A DNA stretch of 64,000 nucleotides. It comes from Corallococcus macrosporus DSM 14697. GTDB taxonomy: Bacteria > Myxococcota > Myxococcia > Myxococcales > Myxococcaceae. Below, in pieces: positions 34,954-43,543 of this stretch. Within the stretch, counting starts at the first letter, position 1; each line of letters begins with the position of its first letter. Where the stretch lies: assembly GCF_002305895.1 (NCBI RefSeq), contig NZ_CP022203.1, positions 7,412,001 to 7,476,000 of the forward strand, given 5' to 3'. The position numbers and the translations under genes were made by a program. The notes beneath the pieces are model-generated. The model worked only from the letters and a program-made list of their open reading frames with translations, ran no database searches and was not told the DNA's origin.

Positions 34954-35688
34954 TCAGGGCTGGGCGGTGGGCCGGACGATGATTTCGTTCACGTCCACGT
35001 CGTCGGGCTGCTCGATGGCGAAGGCGATGCTCCGGGCAATGGCCTCGGGTGGAATCGCCACCTTCCGGTACTCGCGCATGGCCTCGCGCGCGCCCGGGTC
35101 GGAGATGGTGTCGGCCAGCTCGGACGTCGTCACGCCCGGTGAAATGACGGTGACCCGGATGTCACCGCCGACCTCCTGGCGCAGCCCCTCGGAGAGGGCG
35201 ATGACGGCGTACTTGGTCGCGCAGTACACGGCGGCCGTGGGCACCACCAGGTGGCCGCCAATGGAGGAGACGTTGATGAACTGGCCGGAGCGCTGCGCCT
35301 TCAGGATGGGCAGCCCCGCGGCGATGCCGTGCAGGACGCCGCGGAGGTTGACGTCAATCATCCGGTCCCACTCGTCGACCTTGAGCTCGTCCAGCCTGGA
35401 CAGCGGCATCACGCCCGCGTTGTTGATGATGACGTCGATGCGGCCGTGCTCGGCGCGGGCGAAGTCCATGAAGGACGCCACGTCCTCCCGCTTCGTGACG
35501 TCCAGCTTCCGGTAGCGCGCGGAGCCGCCCTCCGCGTGAATGGCGGCCACCAGGACTTCCAGCCGGTCCGTCCGGCGCGCGCCCAGCACGACGTGCGCCC
35601 CGCGCCGCGCGAGCAGGCGAGCGGTCGCCTCCCCGATTCCGCTGCTCGCTCCGGTGATGGCAACGACCTTTCCTTCAATTCCAGACAT
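34954..35688 (-). CDS. SDR-family oxidoreductase
   Basis: A 244-residue short-chain dehydrogenase with TGASSGIG (12-19), GARRTDRL after the second strand (favouring NADP), NNAG (89-92), NVSSIGG (Ser141/142) and YCATK (Tyr155, Lys159). The tail TAQP and the ISPGVTTSELADTI segment match a large bacterial SDR group of unknown substrate. It diverges from an AraC-type gene at 35845. This head-to-head SDR/AraC arrangement suggests that the regulator controls it. The frame is open far upstream as an antiframe; the ATG at 35688 is the natural start. Confidence 0.88.
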   Translation of the reverse strand: MSGIEGKVVAITGASSGIGEATARLLARRGAHVVLGARRTDRLEVLVAAIHAEGGSARYRKLDVTKREDVASFMDFARAEHGRIDVIINNAGVMPLSRLDELKVDEWDRMIDVNLRGVLHGIAAGLPILKAQRSGQFINVSSIGGHLVVPTAAVYCATKYAVIALSEGLRQEVGGDIRVTVISPGVTTSELADTISDPGAREAMREYRKVAIPPEAIARSIAFAIEQPDDVDVNEIIVRPTAQP

Positions 35689-35844
35689 GTGGATGCGCCT
35701 CGTGACTGCGATGTGGATGAGCGCAATCTGCGCGCTGGCGCCCCGCGAGCAGTACGCCAATGCTGCCGGGTTCTTGCCCAATCCTGCACGGATGGGTGAA
35801 TCCCCCTGCCCCGGCGGCAGGGGCGGCGTACGCTCCACCCCACG

Positions 35845-36780
35845 ATGCTGGCACTCCCCTCCTCCTCCCCTCCGGCCGAGCTGGCACGCCTGATGGAGAG
35901 GCACACGCCCGCGGACGGCATCCACCCGACGGCCATCCCGCGCGTGTTCCTGATTCGCGCCGCCCGGCCGAGCGAGCCGCTGCATGCCTTGCATGAACCT
36001 GCGCTGTGCATCGTCGCGCAGGGCCGCAAACAGGTCCTGCTCGCCGACGAGCTCTTCGTCTACGGCCCGGAGCAGTGCCTGGTCGTCTCCGTGGACCTCC
36101 CCGTCACGGGGCAGGTCATCGAGGCCACGCCCAGGTCGCCATACCTGTGCCTCCGCGTGGACCTGGACCCGGGGCAGCTCAGCGCCGTGATGCTGGAGGC
36201 CGCGCTGGAGCCCTCCGGCCCCAAGCCGCGGGGGCCGGGCATGTCGTTGAGTCCGGCCGAGCCGGCCCTGCTCGATGCGGCCACGCGGCTCGTGCGCCTC
36301 CTGGACTCGCCCCGGGACATCTCCTTCCTGGCGCCCCTCTTCATCCGGGAGATGGTGTACCGGCTGCTGGCGAGCGACCACGGCGCGCGCCTGCGGCACA
36401 TCGCGCTGGCCGGAGAGCGGCTGGACTCCGTCAACCGGGCCATCACCTGGCTCAAGCACCACTACACGGAGCCGCTGCGCATCGAGCAGCTCGCGCGCGT
36501 GGCGCACATGAGCACCTCCGCGCTCCACCACCACTTCAAGAGCCTCACCGCCATGAGCCCGCTCCAGTACCAGAAGCACCTGCGCCTCCAGGAGGCGCGG
36601 CGGCTGATGCTGGGGCAGGCGCTGGACGCGGCCTCGGCGGGACACTCCGTGGGCTATGAGAGCCCGTCCCAGTTCAACCGGGAGTACAGCCGCCTGTTCG
36701 GCGCGCCGCCCGCGCGGGACATCTCCCGGCTGCGTGGCACGCTCCAGGGGCACGCCCAGCGGGCCAATGCGTCAACTTGA
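35845..36780 (+). CDS. AraC-family regulator with AraC_N cupin-type domain
   Basis: A 311-residue activator. The N-terminal effector domain has the AraC_N hallmark ALCIVAQGRKQVLLADELFVYGPEQCLVVSVDLPVTGQVIEA. The C-terminal double HTH is LRIEQLARVAHMSTSALHHHFKSLTAMSPLQYQKHLRLQEARRLM and GYESPSQFNREYSRLFGAPPARDI. It most likely activates the divergent SDR gene; the two starts are 156 bases apart. The effector is unknown. Confidence 0.9.
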   Translation: MLALPSSSPPAELARLMERHTPADGIHPTAIPRVFLIRAARPSEPLHALHEPALCIVAQGRKQVLLADELFVYGPEQCLVVSVDLPVTGQVIEATPRSPYLCLRVDLDPGQLSAVMLEAALEPSGPKPRGPGMSLSPAEPALLDAATRLVRLLDSPRDISFLAPLFIREMVYRLLASDHGARLRHIALAGERLDSVNRAITWLKHHYTEPLRIEQLARVAHMSTSALHHHFKSLTAMSPLQYQKHLRLQEARRLMLGQALDAASAGHSVGYESPSQFNREYSRLFGAPPARDISRLRGTLQGHAQRANAST

Positions 36781-36818
36781 CGCACACGCCCCGGCCACCG
36801 CCGGGGTATGACGAGCCG

Positions 36819-38198
36819 GTGTCCACCGCGCCGACCCACGCAGGTGCGCCGCCCGACACCCTGGGCTCGCGCCCGCCGCGCTCCACCTTCCAGCGCTCGC
36901 CCGAGGACATGGCGGCGCGGCTGTCCTCCAGCGACATCGCGCTCGGCTGGCTGGTCCGCCTGCGCTGGCACGCCGTCACCGGCCAGGCGCTGACGGTGGG
37001 TGTCGCGGCGCGGGGGCTGGGGCTGGCGCTCCCCGTGACGCCGCTGCTGGCCCTGGTGGCCATGACGGCGGTGTCCAACCTGCTGCTGGCGCTCTGGCTC
37101 CGCCGCGAGCCCGAGGTCCGCCCCGGGCTGCTGGGCGCCGTGCTCGCGTTCGACACCGTGCTGCTCACCGGCCTGCTCGCGCTGTCCGGAGGGCCGGCCA
37201 ACCCGTTCAGCATGCTGTACCTCGTCCACGTGACGCTGGCGGCCATCGTGCTGGGGCCCCGCTGGACGGTGCTCATCGCGCTGCTGTCCGTGCTGGGCGC
37301 CTCCAGCCTCTTCGCCTTCCACGTCCCGCTGCCGGACTCGGTGAATCCGCCGGGTGCCCACGGCCTGGACTCGCTCCACGTCGTGGGCATGTGGGTCGCC
37401 TTCACGCTCACCGCGCTCATCATCGCCTTCGTCGTGGCCCGCGTGGCCGCCGCGCTGAGGAACAGGCAGGCCGCGCTGGCGCGCACGCAGCGGCTGGCGG
37501 CGCGCGCGGAGAAGCTGGCGTCGCTGTCCACGCTGGCGGCCGGCGCGGCGCACGAGCTGAGCACGCCGCTGGGCACCATCGCCATCGCGGCCAATGAGCT
37601 GGACGCGCTCATCCTGGAGGCCCCCCAGGAAGCCCTGGAGGACGCCCGCCTCATCCGGGACGAGGTGGAGCGCTGCCGGGACATCCTGGAGCGCATGAGC
37701 GCCCGCGCCGGCCAGACGCTGGGCGAGGTGCCCGAACAGACGACGCCGGGCGACGTGCTCGCGCGCATCCAGGAACAGCTCGGCGCCGCCGACCAGGCCC
37801 GCCTCCGGCTCGAGCCCGGCCCAAACCAGCCCTTCTGGTGTCCCGTGCGGGGACTGGTGCAGGTGCTGACGAACCTGGTGCGCAACGGGCTGCAGGCCAG
37901 CGAAGGCGCCCAGGCGCCTGTCGTGGTGTCCGCGCACCGCGAGACGGACCGCCTGCGCTTCGTCGTGGAGGACCAGGGCACCGGCATCCCCCGCGAGCTG
38001 CTACCCCGGCTGGGCGAGCCCTTCTTCACCACCAAGCCCGCGGGCCAGGGCATGGGCCTGGGTCTGTTCCTCACCCAGACCTACGCCGAGCTGTGTGGAG
38101 GCCGCCTGGAGCTCAGCTCCGAGGAGGGCCAGGGGACGCGCGCGACGCTGGAGCTGCCGCTGCGGAGGGAGCCGGTCCATGTCACCGTCACCGGCTGA
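36819..38198 (+). CDS. RegB/PrrB-like redox-sensing histidine kinase
   Basis: A membrane sensor kinase of about 459 residues with six hydrophobic helices in the first 200 residues. It carries the ubiquinone-site heptad type GGPANPFSMLYL, the hallmark of RegB/PrrB. The phosphorylation site is AAHELSTPLGTIA, and RDEVERCRDIL puts a cysteine 41 residues after the His, matching the redox-active Cys of RegB. The N box is LVRNGLQAS, with G boxes DQGTGIP and GQGMGLGLFL. The start is uncertain: the frame is open from a TTG at 36777, which overlaps the AraC stop, and I chose the GTG at 36819. It overlaps the regA-like gene by 20 bases. Confidence 0.85.
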   Translation: MSTAPTHAGAPPDTLGSRPPRSTFQRSPEDMAARLSSSDIALGWLVRLRWHAVTGQALTVGVAARGLGLALPVTPLLALVAMTAVSNLLLALWLRREPEVRPGLLGAVLAFDTVLLTGLLALSGGPANPFSMLYLVHVTLAAIVLGPRWTVLIALLSVLGASSLFAFHVPLPDSVNPPGAHGLDSLHVVGMWVAFTLTALIIAFVVARVAAALRNRQAALARTQRLAARAEKLASLSTLAAGAAHELSTPLGTIAIAANELDALILEAPQEALEDARLIRDEVERCRDILERMSARAGQTLGEVPEQTTPGDVLARIQEQLGAADQARLRLEPGPNQPFWCPVRGLVQVLTNLVRNGLQASEGAQAPVVVSAHRETDRLRFVVEDQGTGIPRELLPRLGEPFFTTKPAGQGMGLGLFLTQTYAELCGGRLELSSEEGQGTRATLELPLRREPVHVTVTG

Positions 38199-38736
38199 GG
38201 CCTCCGCCACGGTGCTCGTCGTCGACGACGACGAGCGCTTCCGCGAACGCCTGGTGCGCGCCTTCGTGCGGCACGGCTTCCAGGCCCAGGGCGCGGCCAC
38301 CACGCAGGCGGCGCTCGGGGCCGCGCGGACGCTGCGCCCGCGCTACGCCGTGGTCGACCTGCGCCTGCCCGACGGCTCCGGCCTGGAGCTGGTGCGCGAG
38401 CTGAAGGCGCTGGACGCGAACACCACCGTCGTGGTGCTGACGGGCTACGGCAGCATCGCCACGGCGGTGGAGGCCGTGCGGCGAGGCGCCACGCACTACC
38501 TGGCCAAGCCCGCGGACGTGGACGACATCCTGCTCGCCTTCGCGGGCGCCACCCTCCCCTCCGGGCAGGAGGCCGCGCTCACCCACGAGGTGCCCTCACT
38601 GGCGCGCGCGGAGTGGGAGCACATCCAGCGGGTGCTGGCCGACTGTGGGGGCAACATCTCCCAGGCCGCCCGGCTCCTGCGCATCCAACGGCGCAGCCTG
38701 CAACGCAAGCTGGCCAAGTACCCCGTTCCCAAGTGA
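38179..38736 (+). CDS. RegA/PrrA-like response regulator
   Basis: A 185-residue response regulator. The receiver has Asp16-Asp18 (VVDDDE), phospho-acceptor Asp60 (VVDLRLPDGSG), Thr88 and Lys110. A short Pro-containing linker and a Fis-type HTH follow (NISQAARLLRIQRRSLQRKL). This is the RegA/PrrA/ActR architecture, which works with RegB to set respiration, carbon and nitrogen genes by redox state. Overlap with the kinase gene shows that they act as a pair. Confidence 0.88.
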   Translation: MSPSPAEASATVLVVDDDERFRERLVRAFVRHGFQAQGAATTQAALGAARTLRPRYAVVDLRLPDGSGLELVRELKALDANTTVVVLTGYGSIATAVEAVRRGATHYLAKPADVDDILLAFAGATLPSGQEAALTHEVPSLARAEWEHIQRVLADCGGNISQAARLLRIQRRSLQRKLAKYPVPK

Positions 38737-38811
38737 GCGCCGCGGGGTGCGTCAGCAAGACGCACGAAACGCGGCGGCCAGCCCTGTAGGGTGAAGGTGT
38801 CAGGAGGTCCG

Positions 38812-39858
38812 ATGTCCGCGCCACGCTGGAGTGCGCTGCTGCTCAGCATCACGTTGTCCGCCGGAGGGTGCACCAAGACGCCCACCGACGCGGGCTGGAA
38901 GGAAGCCGATGGGGGCATCCAGTGCCGGGGGCTCGAGCACCTGGCATGCACGGGCCTCTACGGCGAGGGCGGCACGGGCTGGGCCACCAAGGCGCTTCCG
39001 CCCGAGGTCCGCCCCTACGAGCCCGGCCTCCAGCTCTGGAGCGACGGGCTGGACAAGGCGCGCTTCATCTACCTGCCGCCCGGCACGCAGGTGGACACGT
39101 CCAAGAGCGACGAGTGGCGCTTCCCGGTGGGCACGAAGCTCTGGAAGGAGTTCAGTTGGAAGGGGCGGCGCATCGAGACGCGCTTCCTCTGGAAACGCCC
39201 CAAGGGAGGCTGGCTGCGCACCACCTACCGGTGGAGCGACGACGGGAAGACGGCGCTCGAGTTGACCGGCGGCGAGAGGGACGTGCCCGGCACGGAGGGC
39301 TACGAAATCCCCAGCCAACTGGCCTGCCAGTCCTGTCACAAGGGGCGCGGCGACGAGGTGCTCGGCTTCGAGGCCATCGCGCTGGCGCATGACGGCGCCC
39401 GCGGCCTCACGCTGGCGAAGCTGGTGGAGGAGGGACGCCTGAGCCATCCCCCCGCGAAGGCGCCCCGCATCCCTGGCACGCCGGCGGAGCAGGCCGCCCT
39501 GGGCTACCTGCACATGAACTGCGGCGTGTCATGCCACAGCGACAACCGCATGGCGCTGGGCAGCGGCTCCGGCCTGCACCTGCGCCTGGAAGCGGAGGAG
39601 CTTGGCACCGTGCAGGCGACGGACACCTGGCGCACGTCCGTGAATGTGAAGGCCTTCGTCCAGACGGGGGGCCTGTTCGGAGAAACCTCGCAGCGCGTCG
39701 CCCCGGGCGACGTCAAACGCAGCTCGCTGCTCCACCGCATGAGCCAGCGCGGGGACGCCCTCCAGATGCCGCCGCTGGGCACCCGCGTGGTGGACGAACA
39801 GGGCCGGGCGCTCATCCAGCGTTGGATTGAGGCGATGCCCGCGAAGAAGGAAGGGTAG
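38812..39858 (+). CDS. Diheme-cytochrome-like lipoprotein
   Basis: A 348-residue lipoprotein (lipobox LSAGGC, Cys20). It has one canonical heme c site CQSCH (172-176) and a second unusual one, CGVSCH (237-242), with three residues between the cysteines. The body (LQLWSDGLDKARFIYLPPGTQVDTS, WRFPVGTKLWKEF, LLHRMSQRGDALQMPPLGTRVVDEQG) resembles a bacterial family of two-heme cytochrome-like proteins (SO2930-like). The AGGAGG site six bases before the ATG fixes the start. Six bases separate it from the next membrane gene, and it follows the RegB/RegA pair, so a respiratory role is plausible. Confidence 0.72.
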   Translation: MSAPRWSALLLSITLSAGGCTKTPTDAGWKEADGGIQCRGLEHLACTGLYGEGGTGWATKALPPEVRPYEPGLQLWSDGLDKARFIYLPPGTQVDTSKSDEWRFPVGTKLWKEFSWKGRRIETRFLWKRPKGGWLRTTYRWSDDGKTALELTGGERDVPGTEGYEIPSQLACQSCHKGRGDEVLGFEAIALAHDGARGLTLAKLVEEGRLSHPPAKAPRIPGTPAEQAALGYLHMNCGVSCHSDNRMALGSGSGLHLRLEAEELGTVQATDTWRTSVNVKAFVQTGGLFGETSQRVAPGDVKRSSLLHRMSQRGDALQMPPLGTRVVDEQGRALIQRWIEAMPAKKEG

Positions 39859-39864
39859 GCGCCC

Positions 39865-40332
39865 ATGCTCTATTCAGTGGTGTTGCTCCTCCACTCCTGG
39901 CTGCGCTGGGCGGTGGTGGTGGTGGGCGTGCTCGCGCTGGTGAAGGCGCTGCTCGGGTGGGCGCGCGGAAAGGCTTGGACGCCGGGCGACCGCGGGCTCC
40001 AGCTCGCCTTCGTCTCCGCCTTCGACCTCCAGATGCTGCTGGGGATGACGCTCTATTTCGCGCTCAGCCCCATCACCCCGCGGAGCCTGGACGCGCTGAA
40101 GACGAGCATGTCCGTGGGCCACCTGCGATTCTTCGGACTGGAGCACCCGCTGCTGATGCTCCTGGCCCTGACAGCGGCGCATGCGGCCTCCGCGATGACG
40201 CGGCGGGAGGCCCCCTCCCGGACCCGGCACCGCACCTGGGCCGTGGGGCTCCTGCTGGCCATGCTGTTCGTCGCCATGGCCATTCCCTGGCCCGGCCTGT
40301 CCCACGGCCGGCCCCTGCTCCGGGGGTTCTAA
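39865..40332 (+). CDS. Four-helix membrane protein with conserved-looking histidines
   Basis: A 155-residue inner-membrane protein with helices at about 5-28, 48-68, 90-112 and 125-145. Histidines within or near helices (LLHSWLRW, VGHLRFFGLEHPLLML, AAHAAS) suggest heme b or quinone contact, but I do not recognise a named family. It starts six bases after the cytochrome-like gene and is surely co-transcribed, so the pair may form a small electron-transfer unit. Confidence 0.6.
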   Translation: MLYSVVLLLHSWLRWAVVVVGVLALVKALLGWARGKAWTPGDRGLQLAFVSAFDLQMLLGMTLYFALSPITPRSLDALKTSMSVGHLRFFGLEHPLLMLLALTAAHAASAMTRREAPSRTRHRTWAVGLLLAMLFVAMAIPWPGLSHGRPLLRGF

Positions 40333-40337
40333 CGTGT

Positions 40338-40369
40338 GGCGCGCCTCAGCCCGGAGAGCGAGGCACGCC
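40338..40369. terminator. Hairpin between convergent genes
   Basis: GGCGCGCCTC (40338-40347) pairs with GAGGCACGCC (40360-40369) with one mismatch, between the ends of the membrane protein gene and the small gene on the other strand. Confidence 0.55.
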
Positions 40370-40380
40370 CCTGCGTCTGA

Positions 40381-40626
40381 CTAGGCTTTCACCCATTTGC
40401 TCTGAAGGACGTCCCAGCGCATCTCCTTGCCCTGGAGCGGCTCGGCCTGGTTGCTCGCGAAGCTCCCCGTCTCCTTCACGTTCACGCAGCCGATGGCCTG
40501 CAGATAGGCGATACAGTCCTTGGTGAACTGATTGGACTGGTCGTGGTTGTGGGCCCCCATGGCGCCATACATCTTCGAGCTGCCAGGACCGTCGTAGGTG
40601 AAGTTCTGCACGTAGTACAAAGGCAT
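40381..40626 (-). CDS. Small soluble protein of unknown function
   Basis: An 81-residue protein with no signal or membrane segment. The sequence (MPLYYVQNFTYDGPGSSKMYG, then CIAYLQAIGCVNVKETGSF) has two cysteines and no family I know. The length and low codon ambiguity suggest a real gene. It is preceded by a GGGAGCGAC ribosome site. Confidence 0.6.
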   Translation of the reverse strand: MPLYYVQNFTYDGPGSSKMYGAMGAHNHDQSNQFTKDCIAYLQAIGCVNVKETGSFASNQAEPLQGKEMRWDVLQSKWVKA

Positions 40627-40738
40627 GTCAGTCGCTCCCCTGAAGGCATTCGTTGCCCTCAGGACTATCGCACCTTCCGTCCTCCCCGTGAAAGTCCACC
40701 CGGAGGGCCCCCCTGTGCGGCAGCCCTCCAGCGCCGCG

Positions 40739-43345
40739 TCAGGCCTTCAACGCCGCCACCAGGTCGCCCGCGGCCAGGCGGGTGACGTCCTGCGCGGAGG
40801 TATGGCGAAAGCGCAGCGCGTAGCCTTCACTGCCGGCAGGGAGCGCGGGCATGTCCTCCTGCCCCGCGAAGAACGTGGGCGCCGTGCCGGGCATGAAGCG
40901 AGGAGCGGTGGCGTCCGCTTCCATGGCCCGCACCCGCCGCAGGAAGCCGGCGGTGTCCTCGTCAGCGGCCCGCTTCAGGACGGACACGAAGCCATCCCGG
41001 CGCCGGACCTGCACCGTGCGGCTGCGCGCGGCGGCATGGAGGCAGGCCAGCTCCCAGAGCGTGGGACGGGCACCGGAGCCGAAATAGGCCAGGGTGTCCT
41101 TGCCCAGGTGCGCGAGCTCGCCCCGCGACCTGCGCACGCTCTGGAAGCCATCCTCGGGAGGGACCTTCACGTCCACCCAGCGGAGCTGCTTCTCGGCGAG
41201 GTCGATGACCAGCGGCACCGAAATCTTCGCGCTCCCTTGCAGGTCGAAGCGCTGCTCCACCGCGCGAGCATCGAAGTGCGGTCCGCCCTCCCCGTCCCGG
41301 ACCATGAAGCCCGCGAACGCGTCCTCCATCCGGTCGAACGAGACGCTGTTGAAGGAGAACACCACCGGGATGGCGTAGCGCACGCCCCGCGCCAGCAGCC
41401 GCGGCGCATGGACATCCAGGAACTCGGCGCCGCCCAGCGGCAGCGGCCCGGACGTGACGTCCCCCGAATGCACCGCGGCGTCGTCCTCCAGGCGCAGGTT
41501 CGTGAAGTCACACAGGTCCACCAACCACCAGTCCTTGTCGTAGAAGGCCACCGACAGGTCCAGGTCCACCCGGACGCCCTTGGGCTCCGTCCAGTGGACG
41601 AAGAAGCGCAAGGTCTTCCCTTCCGGCAGCGGCAGCACGCTTCCACGCGGAACCGCCACGAGCGCCCGGGAGGCCGTCTTCTCCGCCAGCGGCACGAGCA
41701 GGTCGCCCAGGGACTCGTCGAGCACGGCTCGAGGAAAGGACGGGAGGGCTTCCGCCCGGCGCAGCAGCTCCCGCTCCAGCGGCGCCACCAACTGGCCAAT
41801 GACGTCACCGGGGAGCAAGGGACGCCGGTCCTCCATGCCCCAGGCGTGGGTGGCTTCGCCCTTGGGGAAGAACACGCGCCGTGCGAACGGCTGGTGCCGC
41901 TGACGCAGGTGCGCCACGAGAGTGAGCAACAGCCCCGGCGCGGCCCGAGGCAGCACGGCGTCGAGCGCCGCGAGCAACTCCGGGGCGAGCGAGGCGGAGC
42001 CCGACTGCGCCACGGACAGGCGGCTCACATGGTCCAACCGGCGCAGCAGCTCGCCGGGCCGCTGCCGCAGCAGCCGCAGCGCGCCGCGGACATCTCGGCG
42101 CTCCAGCGCCATCTCGACCTGCGAGGCCCAGGAATAGAAGGAGAGGCGGAGCCCTCCGTCGACTTCCACTCGGCCGAAGGCCGCCGGGTGCTCGCGGGCC
42201 AGCGCCAGCGCCGCCGCGCCGAACGGCGTCTCCGGCACCAACACCGTCTCACGCAGAACGGCGAACGCGAGCGCGACCTTCGGATGGCGCGGCCACTCCT
42301 CGAAGACGTGCAGGAGCTTCGCCTGGGCCTTCCACAGGTCCCGGTGGCGCCGGAGGTCCTCGGTGAGATTCAACAGGGAGAGGCCTTCCAACATCCGCAG
42401 CACGGCGCGCCGGACCGGACGCGGAGGGCTCTTCAGGGGCACCTTGGCGGTGAGGTCGGGATTGCCGCCCGCCCACGCGACGAGCACCCGGAGCACATCC
42501 GTGGCCGTCTTCACATGGGCCGCGGCGCTGGCCAGCACGTCGCCCGCCGTCCGGGCATCCCGAAGCAGGGTCCCCATGACGCACGCCAGCGTCTCCTTCA
42601 CCGGGATGCGCGGCGGGAGCCACTCCAGGATGCGCACACCGAAGGAAGAGACGAACATCTGCAACAACATCGTCTCGCGCGGATGCAACACCGAGGACCG
42701 GGACACCAGGCGCCGCAGCACCTGACTCGCCGCGGCCTCCGGGTCGGTGCCCAGCGACAGCCGCGTCAGCCGGCCGGCGGTCTGCTGATACAAGAACCCG
42801 GTGTCCTTGAGCTCCGTGGGCTTGAGGAACGGCTCCGACGGCGACAGGCGGCGGTGGCAGATGGGACACGCGCTGTAGTCGTGCCCATTGAAACACCGCT
42901 CGCAGACCAGATGGGCACACGGTGACAGCGCCCGCACCGTGCCCTGCGCACCACAGTGGATGCACGGCTGTTCGGGGGACTGAAACAACCACCCCAGCAT
43001 CCGCTGCACGTACAGGTGCTGGGTGTCGTGCGGCACGCTCTCGGGGAAGTTCCGGAACAAGGGGACGAAGGGCCGGTTCGAGCCCAGGAGCGCCGCGCAG
43101 TTGTCGTAGATGAAGCGGCCGGACGCCGCCATGACCTCGGTGGGCAGCGCGAGCAGCGCCTCCCTCAGCTTGCCATCCAGCGTGTAGCCCACCCCCGCGA
43201 GGTCCGCCTCCAGGGCCTCCAGGCCCTGCTCCCGCGCCTGCGTGTCACCACTGGGAGCGAGCCCCGAGGGGAGGAAGACAAGCCCCGTGGTCCGGAGCAG
43301 CAACGCGGTGGCGGCACCCGTGAGTTCGAGCGAGGGGGAGCCCAT
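40739..43345 (-). CDS. MXAN_6230/SCO0854-type RING-domain protein with TerD-like region
   Basis: An 868-residue cytosolic protein. It has a full C3HC4 zinc pattern: Cys128, Cys131, Cys143, His145, Cys148, Cys151, Cys160 and Cys163 (CIHC, CAHLVCERC, CPIC). This is a RING-finger spacing, rare in bacteria. A long helical region follows. Around 590-760 there is a beta-rich domain (RFFVHWTEPKGVRVDLDLSVAFYD, AVHSGDVTSGPLPLGGAEFLDV, GVRYAIPVVFSFNSVSFDRMEDAF, EQRFDLQGSAKISVPLVIDL) that resembles TerD stress proteins. I recognise the family as the one named after M. xanthus MXAN_6230 and Streptomyces SCO0854. The ATG at 43345 has TGGAG five bases upstream; the frame is open to 43486. No E2-like or ubiquitin-like gene is beside it. 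Confidence 0.82.
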   Translation of the reverse strand: MGSPSLELTGAATALLLRTTGLVFLPSGLAPSGDTQAREQGLEALEADLAGVGYTLDGKLREALLALPTEVMAASGRFIYDNCAALLGSNRPFVPLFRNFPESVPHDTQHLYVQRMLGWLFQSPEQPCIHCGAQGTVRALSPCAHLVCERCFNGHDYSACPICHRRLSPSEPFLKPTELKDTGFLYQQTAGRLTRLSLGTDPEAAASQVLRRLVSRSSVLHPRETMLLQMFVSSFGVRILEWLPPRIPVKETLACVMGTLLRDARTAGDVLASAAAHVKTATDVLRVLVAWAGGNPDLTAKVPLKSPPRPVRRAVLRMLEGLSLLNLTEDLRRHRDLWKAQAKLLHVFEEWPRHPKVALAFAVLRETVLVPETPFGAAALALAREHPAAFGRVEVDGGLRLSFYSWASQVEMALERRDVRGALRLLRQRPGELLRRLDHVSRLSVAQSGSASLAPELLAALDAVLPRAAPGLLLTLVAHLRQRHQPFARRVFFPKGEATHAWGMEDRRPLLPGDVIGQLVAPLERELLRRAEALPSFPRAVLDESLGDLLVPLAEKTASRALVAVPRGSVLPLPEGKTLRFFVHWTEPKGVRVDLDLSVAFYDKDWWLVDLCDFTNLRLEDDAAVHSGDVTSGPLPLGGAEFLDVHAPRLLARGVRYAIPVVFSFNSVSFDRMEDAFAGFMVRDGEGGPHFDARAVEQRFDLQGSAKISVPLVIDLAEKQLRWVDVKVPPEDGFQSVRRSRGELAHLGKDTLAYFGSGARPTLWELACLHAAARSRTVQVRRRDGFVSVLKRAADEDTAGFLRRVRAMEADATAPRFMPGTAPTFFAGQEDMPALPAGSEGYALRFRHTSAQDVTRLAAGDLVAALKA

Positions 43346-43543
43346 GGTGACTCCAGCGAGGAGGAGAAAAACGGGGCGGAGAGCGGATGCGCTACCTCTA
43401 GGAGTGAGAAGGAAGCACACCCAGGGCCGCCCCACGGAGAACCCTACCAGGGCCCGCGGTGATGTTGCTACCGCGCCAAGAAACAACCAGGGCGCGCGCT
43501 GCTTTTCGTATCACGAGCAGGTCACCACCGAGCGAGCATCTCC

